DNA of 64,000 nt. Source: Kaistia geumhonensis (GTDB lineage: Bacteria > Pseudomonadota > Alphaproteobacteria > Rhizobiales > Kaistiaceae). How positions within the stretch are numbered: position 1 is the first letter of the stretch; the number at the start of each line of letters is the position of its first letter. Made by a program: the position numbers and the translations under genes. The stretch is taken from assembly GCF_030815145.1 (NCBI RefSeq), contig NZ_JAUSWJ010000001.1, positions 1,984,001-2,048,000 of the forward strand. Reading direction: 5' to 3'. The notes under the pieces are model-generated. The model was not told the origin of the DNA, made no database searches, and saw nothing but the letters and a program-made list of their open reading frames with translations. Of this stretch, positions 62,486 through 64,000 are shown piece after piece.

Positions 62486-62724
62486 CAGCGAGCCCTCGCG
62501 ATCGCCGGCGGCTCGTCGCGATAAACGGGGCCGCCGCCCGCCCCGTTAATCGCGTCAACCAAGGCCTTGCTGTAGACGCCGTCCTTGGTGACGAGGAGCG
62601 CGAGCAAGGTCTCGTTGCTCATGAGCGTGACAATGCGGGTGTCGCCGCGGACAAGCTGTTCGGCGGTAAGCCGCTCGCCGGCGCGCAGGCTGATGGCGGT
62701 AACTTCGTTCGCCATGGCCGTCAC
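62485..62724 (-). CDS. Small phage protein, unknown
   Basis: A 79-residue protein with GTG start (62722-62724) overlapping the preceding stop; an ATG at 62713-62715 is the alternative. The sequence (AISLRAGERLTAEQLVRGDT, LMSNETLLALLVTKDGVYSK) has no recognised domain. Confidence 0.62.
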   Translation of the reverse strand: MTAMANEVTAISLRAGERLTAEQLVRGDTRIVTLMSNETLLALLVTKDGVYSKALVDAINGAGGGPVYRDEPPAIARAR

Positions 62725-63116
62725 GCCGCCACGTCGAAGAGGAAGCGGCAGTTTTCGACCGCCTGCTTGCCGCGCTTCAGGATCGCGGCGCCTTCGCGGT
62801 CGAGGCCGGCGCCGTGACGCTCGGCGAGGTCGACGAGGGCTTTCAGGGCGTGGACGGTCTCGACCGGGCCATCGACGGCGGGGCGCTCGATGACGCGGAC
62901 GGCCTGCTCTCTCGCAAGGCGGCGGGCGGCCGGGGCGTATTCCGCGATCTCGGCGACGGTGAAGCCCTCGCTCGCGAGGTCATCATCGGAACAGCTGCCG
63001 AAGCCGGCGGCCATCTCGATCATCGTCGCGGCCATCAGGCCGACGATCGCGCCGACCTGGGCACTCGGGTCGGCTTCAATGCGCGCCTTGGCCAGCGCGG
63101 CGGCGGTGTCGACCAT
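62721..63116 (-). CDS. Phage protein, unknown; first gene of the leftward operon
   Basis: A 131-residue acidic, helix-rich protein (AQVGAIVGLMAATMIEMAAG, AEYAPAARRLAREQAVRVIE). GGAGG precedes the ATG at 63116. The operator region and repressor gene are immediately upstream, so this is probably the first gene switched on at induction. Confidence 0.72.
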   Translation of the reverse strand: MVDTAAALAKARIEADPSAQVGAIVGLMAATMIEMAAGFGSCSDDDLASEGFTVAEIAEYAPAARRLAREQAVRVIERPAVDGPVETVHALKALVDLAERHGAGLDREGAAILKRGKQAVENCRFLFDVAA

Positions 63117-63157
63117 GGGAAAGCCTCCATCGGTGGTTCGATGGAGGGAACGCTAGT

Positions 63158-63213
63158 GCGGTATGCGTACCGCGTCAAGCGTCAAATGCGGTATATCGGC
63201 ATATTTACCGCAT
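63158..63213 (-). promoter_or_regulatory. Putative repressor operators and early promoter
   Basis: Two dyads share the half-site GCGGTA/TACCGC. O1 is GCGGTATGCGTACCGC at 63158-63173; O2 has ATGCGGTA (63186-63193) and TACCGCAT (63206-63213) 12 bases apart. Leftward, a -35-like TTGACG lies between them, with O1 inside the promoter spacer; the -10 (TAGCGT) is weak. This fits repression of the leftward operon by the adjacent regulator. Confidence 0.65.
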
Positions 63214-63992
63214 CAAAGGCCGAACAGGTCGTTCATGCTGAGGACCCGATGGACGGCCACGACCGTCTGGGCGGCGAATTCCATCGTCGCTTCAGGGTTC
63301 AGTTGGCGGGCGACAACGCCCGACTGCCGGCGCTCAAGGAAGATCTTGATGTAGCACTGCAGCGGAGCGTGCGGGCCATTTCGGATGTGGATGGCAACGG
63401 TATCGCCCCGACGCACCGGCTTGTGCGGATTCACGAAGCGGAGGTCACCGTCGAGGTGCTGCGGCTCCATCGAGTGCCCGGTGATGTAGAGTGCGTAAGC
63501 GTCCTTGATGTGGGCGAGCGCTGGCGGCCGGCGAGCATAGTCGACGATCTCGCCCTCAAAGTTGAAGCCCTCAAACGTACCCATGAGGCTACCCGCCGCC
63601 AACCCGTACACGGGCACATTCAACGGCATTTCAGCGCGACTTGGCAACCGGACGTCGGCGAGCCTCACTTCGCTGCTGCTGTCGAACGCCTCTCGCGCCA
63701 GCTGATCGGGCGTCAAAAGAACCGGCTGGGGCGGCTCCGGCTGGGGCGGGGCGCCGTCAGCGTCATCAGCGACCTGGTCGGTTTCGCCGAGCAAATAGGA
63801 GGTCGTCGTCTCAAGGACGGCCGCGATCTTGGCGAGGTTCTCGCTTCGCGGCATCCGGCCCTTCGCCCGCGTGAGATTGCGCAGACCATCGCGGCTCATC
63901 CCCGCCCGAGTGGACGCCGCCTCGCGCGAAAGCCCGAGCGCTTTCAAGCGCTCCTCGATCCGCTGCAGCAGGATGTCGTGACGGGTTGCCAT
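63213..63992 (-). CDS. CI/LexA-type prophage repressor (XRE HTH + S24 peptidase)
   Basis: A 259-residue regulator. The HTH (residues ~10-65) reads GLSREAASTRAGMSRDGLRN. After an acidic/Pro linker the S24 domain has an Ala-Gly cleavage site in YGLAAGSLMG, catalytic Ser in ITGHSMEPQ and Lys in CYIKIF. DNA damage would trigger RecA-assisted self-cleavage. It is transcribed in the same direction as the early operon, with the operators between its stop and the next start. Confidence 0.92.
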   Translation of the reverse strand: MATRHDILLQRIEERLKALGLSREAASTRAGMSRDGLRNLTRAKGRMPRSENLAKIAAVLETTTSYLLGETDQVADDADGAPPQPEPPQPVLLTPDQLAREAFDSSSEVRLADVRLPSRAEMPLNVPVYGLAAGSLMGTFEGFNFEGEIVDYARRPPALAHIKDAYALYITGHSMEPQHLDGDLRFVNPHKPVRRGDTVAIHIRNGPHAPLQCYIKIFLERRQSGVVARQLNPEATMEFAAQTVVAVHRVLSMNDLFGL

Positions 63993-64000
63993 GATCGGTT

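Larger units (their letters stand above)
54946..64000. mobile_element. Prophage (or related integrative element), integration/replication arm
   Basis: A continuous leftward gene train starts next to tRNA-Gly and reaches the right edge. It contains tyrosine integrase, excisionase-like HTH, SSB, a DNA polymerase III beta clamp, an AAA+ ATPase, many small overlapping unknowns and a CI/LexA-type repressor. No structural (capsid, tail, terminase) genes are inside the window, so a phage is likely but a plasmid-like integrative element remains possible. The left boundary is placed at the tRNA 5' end; the right boundary is not seen. Confidence 0.85.

Overview
The window is high-GC, densely coded DNA with many 1-4 base start/stop overlaps. 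It most resembles an alphaproteobacterium of the Hyphomicrobiales (rhizobia-related). The support is a MocDEF-type oxygenase set, a GapR (DUF2312) domain, branched-chain-amino-acid-type ABC genes, TamA/TamB, and many solute-uptake and catabolic operons. The genus cannot be fixed from sequence alone. About 54.9 kb is ordinary chromosome. The last ~9 kb is the integration/replication arm of a prophage or related element that runs off the right edge.

Layout. 0-9.9 kb: a divergent uptake/catabolic locus. A LivH-LivG-LivF type ABC core runs leftwards. Its likely binding protein, two related aldo/keto reductases (one fused to a Rid domain), an NTF2-like protein and a 1088-residue GH94-type phosphorylase run rightwards. 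10-13.5 kb: envelope genes, with a small membrane protein, two lysozyme-inhibitor-like proteins, a thioredoxin/CcdA pair and an L,D-transpeptidase. 13.6-18.1 kb: guanine deaminase, an OmpR/EnvZ-type two-component system and a divergent glycine-rich Spy/CpxP-like protein. 18.1-31.2 kb: DUF1993, glutaminase-GltS, TamA-TamB, a DUF6790-type membrane protein, CDP-diacylglycerol diphosphatase, soluble transhydrogenase and a BrnT/BrnA toxin-antitoxin pair. 31.2-35.8 kb: acetaldehyde-type dehydrogenase plus DUF779, read from a visible sigma-54 promoter next to an AcoR-type activator. 36-40.8 kb: an FtsK translocase without membrane segments and an MHS-family transporter. 40.9-47.2 kb: a LacI repressor with two matching operators, the MocD-MocE-MocF oxygenase/ferredoxin/reductase set, then glutaryl-CoA dehydrogenase and a class III CoA-transferase. 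47.2-54 kb: a leftward sugar ABC operon with a DUF5060/DUF4038 glycosidase, an SDR enzyme and a nucleoside-hydrolase-like protein. 54.2-54.7 kb: a membrane protein of unknown role.

54.87 kb to the end: tRNA-Gly(CCC), then a leftward gene train: a GIY-YIG/T5orf172 protein, tyrosine integrase, excisionase-like HTH, SSB, small unknowns, a phage-borne DNA polymerase III beta clamp, an AAA+ ATPase, a GapR-Rmf-like fusion, an HD hydrolase, several small proteins, an operator region and a CI/LexA-type repressor. The integrase and the neighbouring GIY-YIG protein share the same N-terminal module. The element also meets the tRNA at its 5' end rather than its 3' end. These two points, the leaderless brnT promoter-operator, the paired LacI operators and the AKR-Rid fusion are the most interesting observations.
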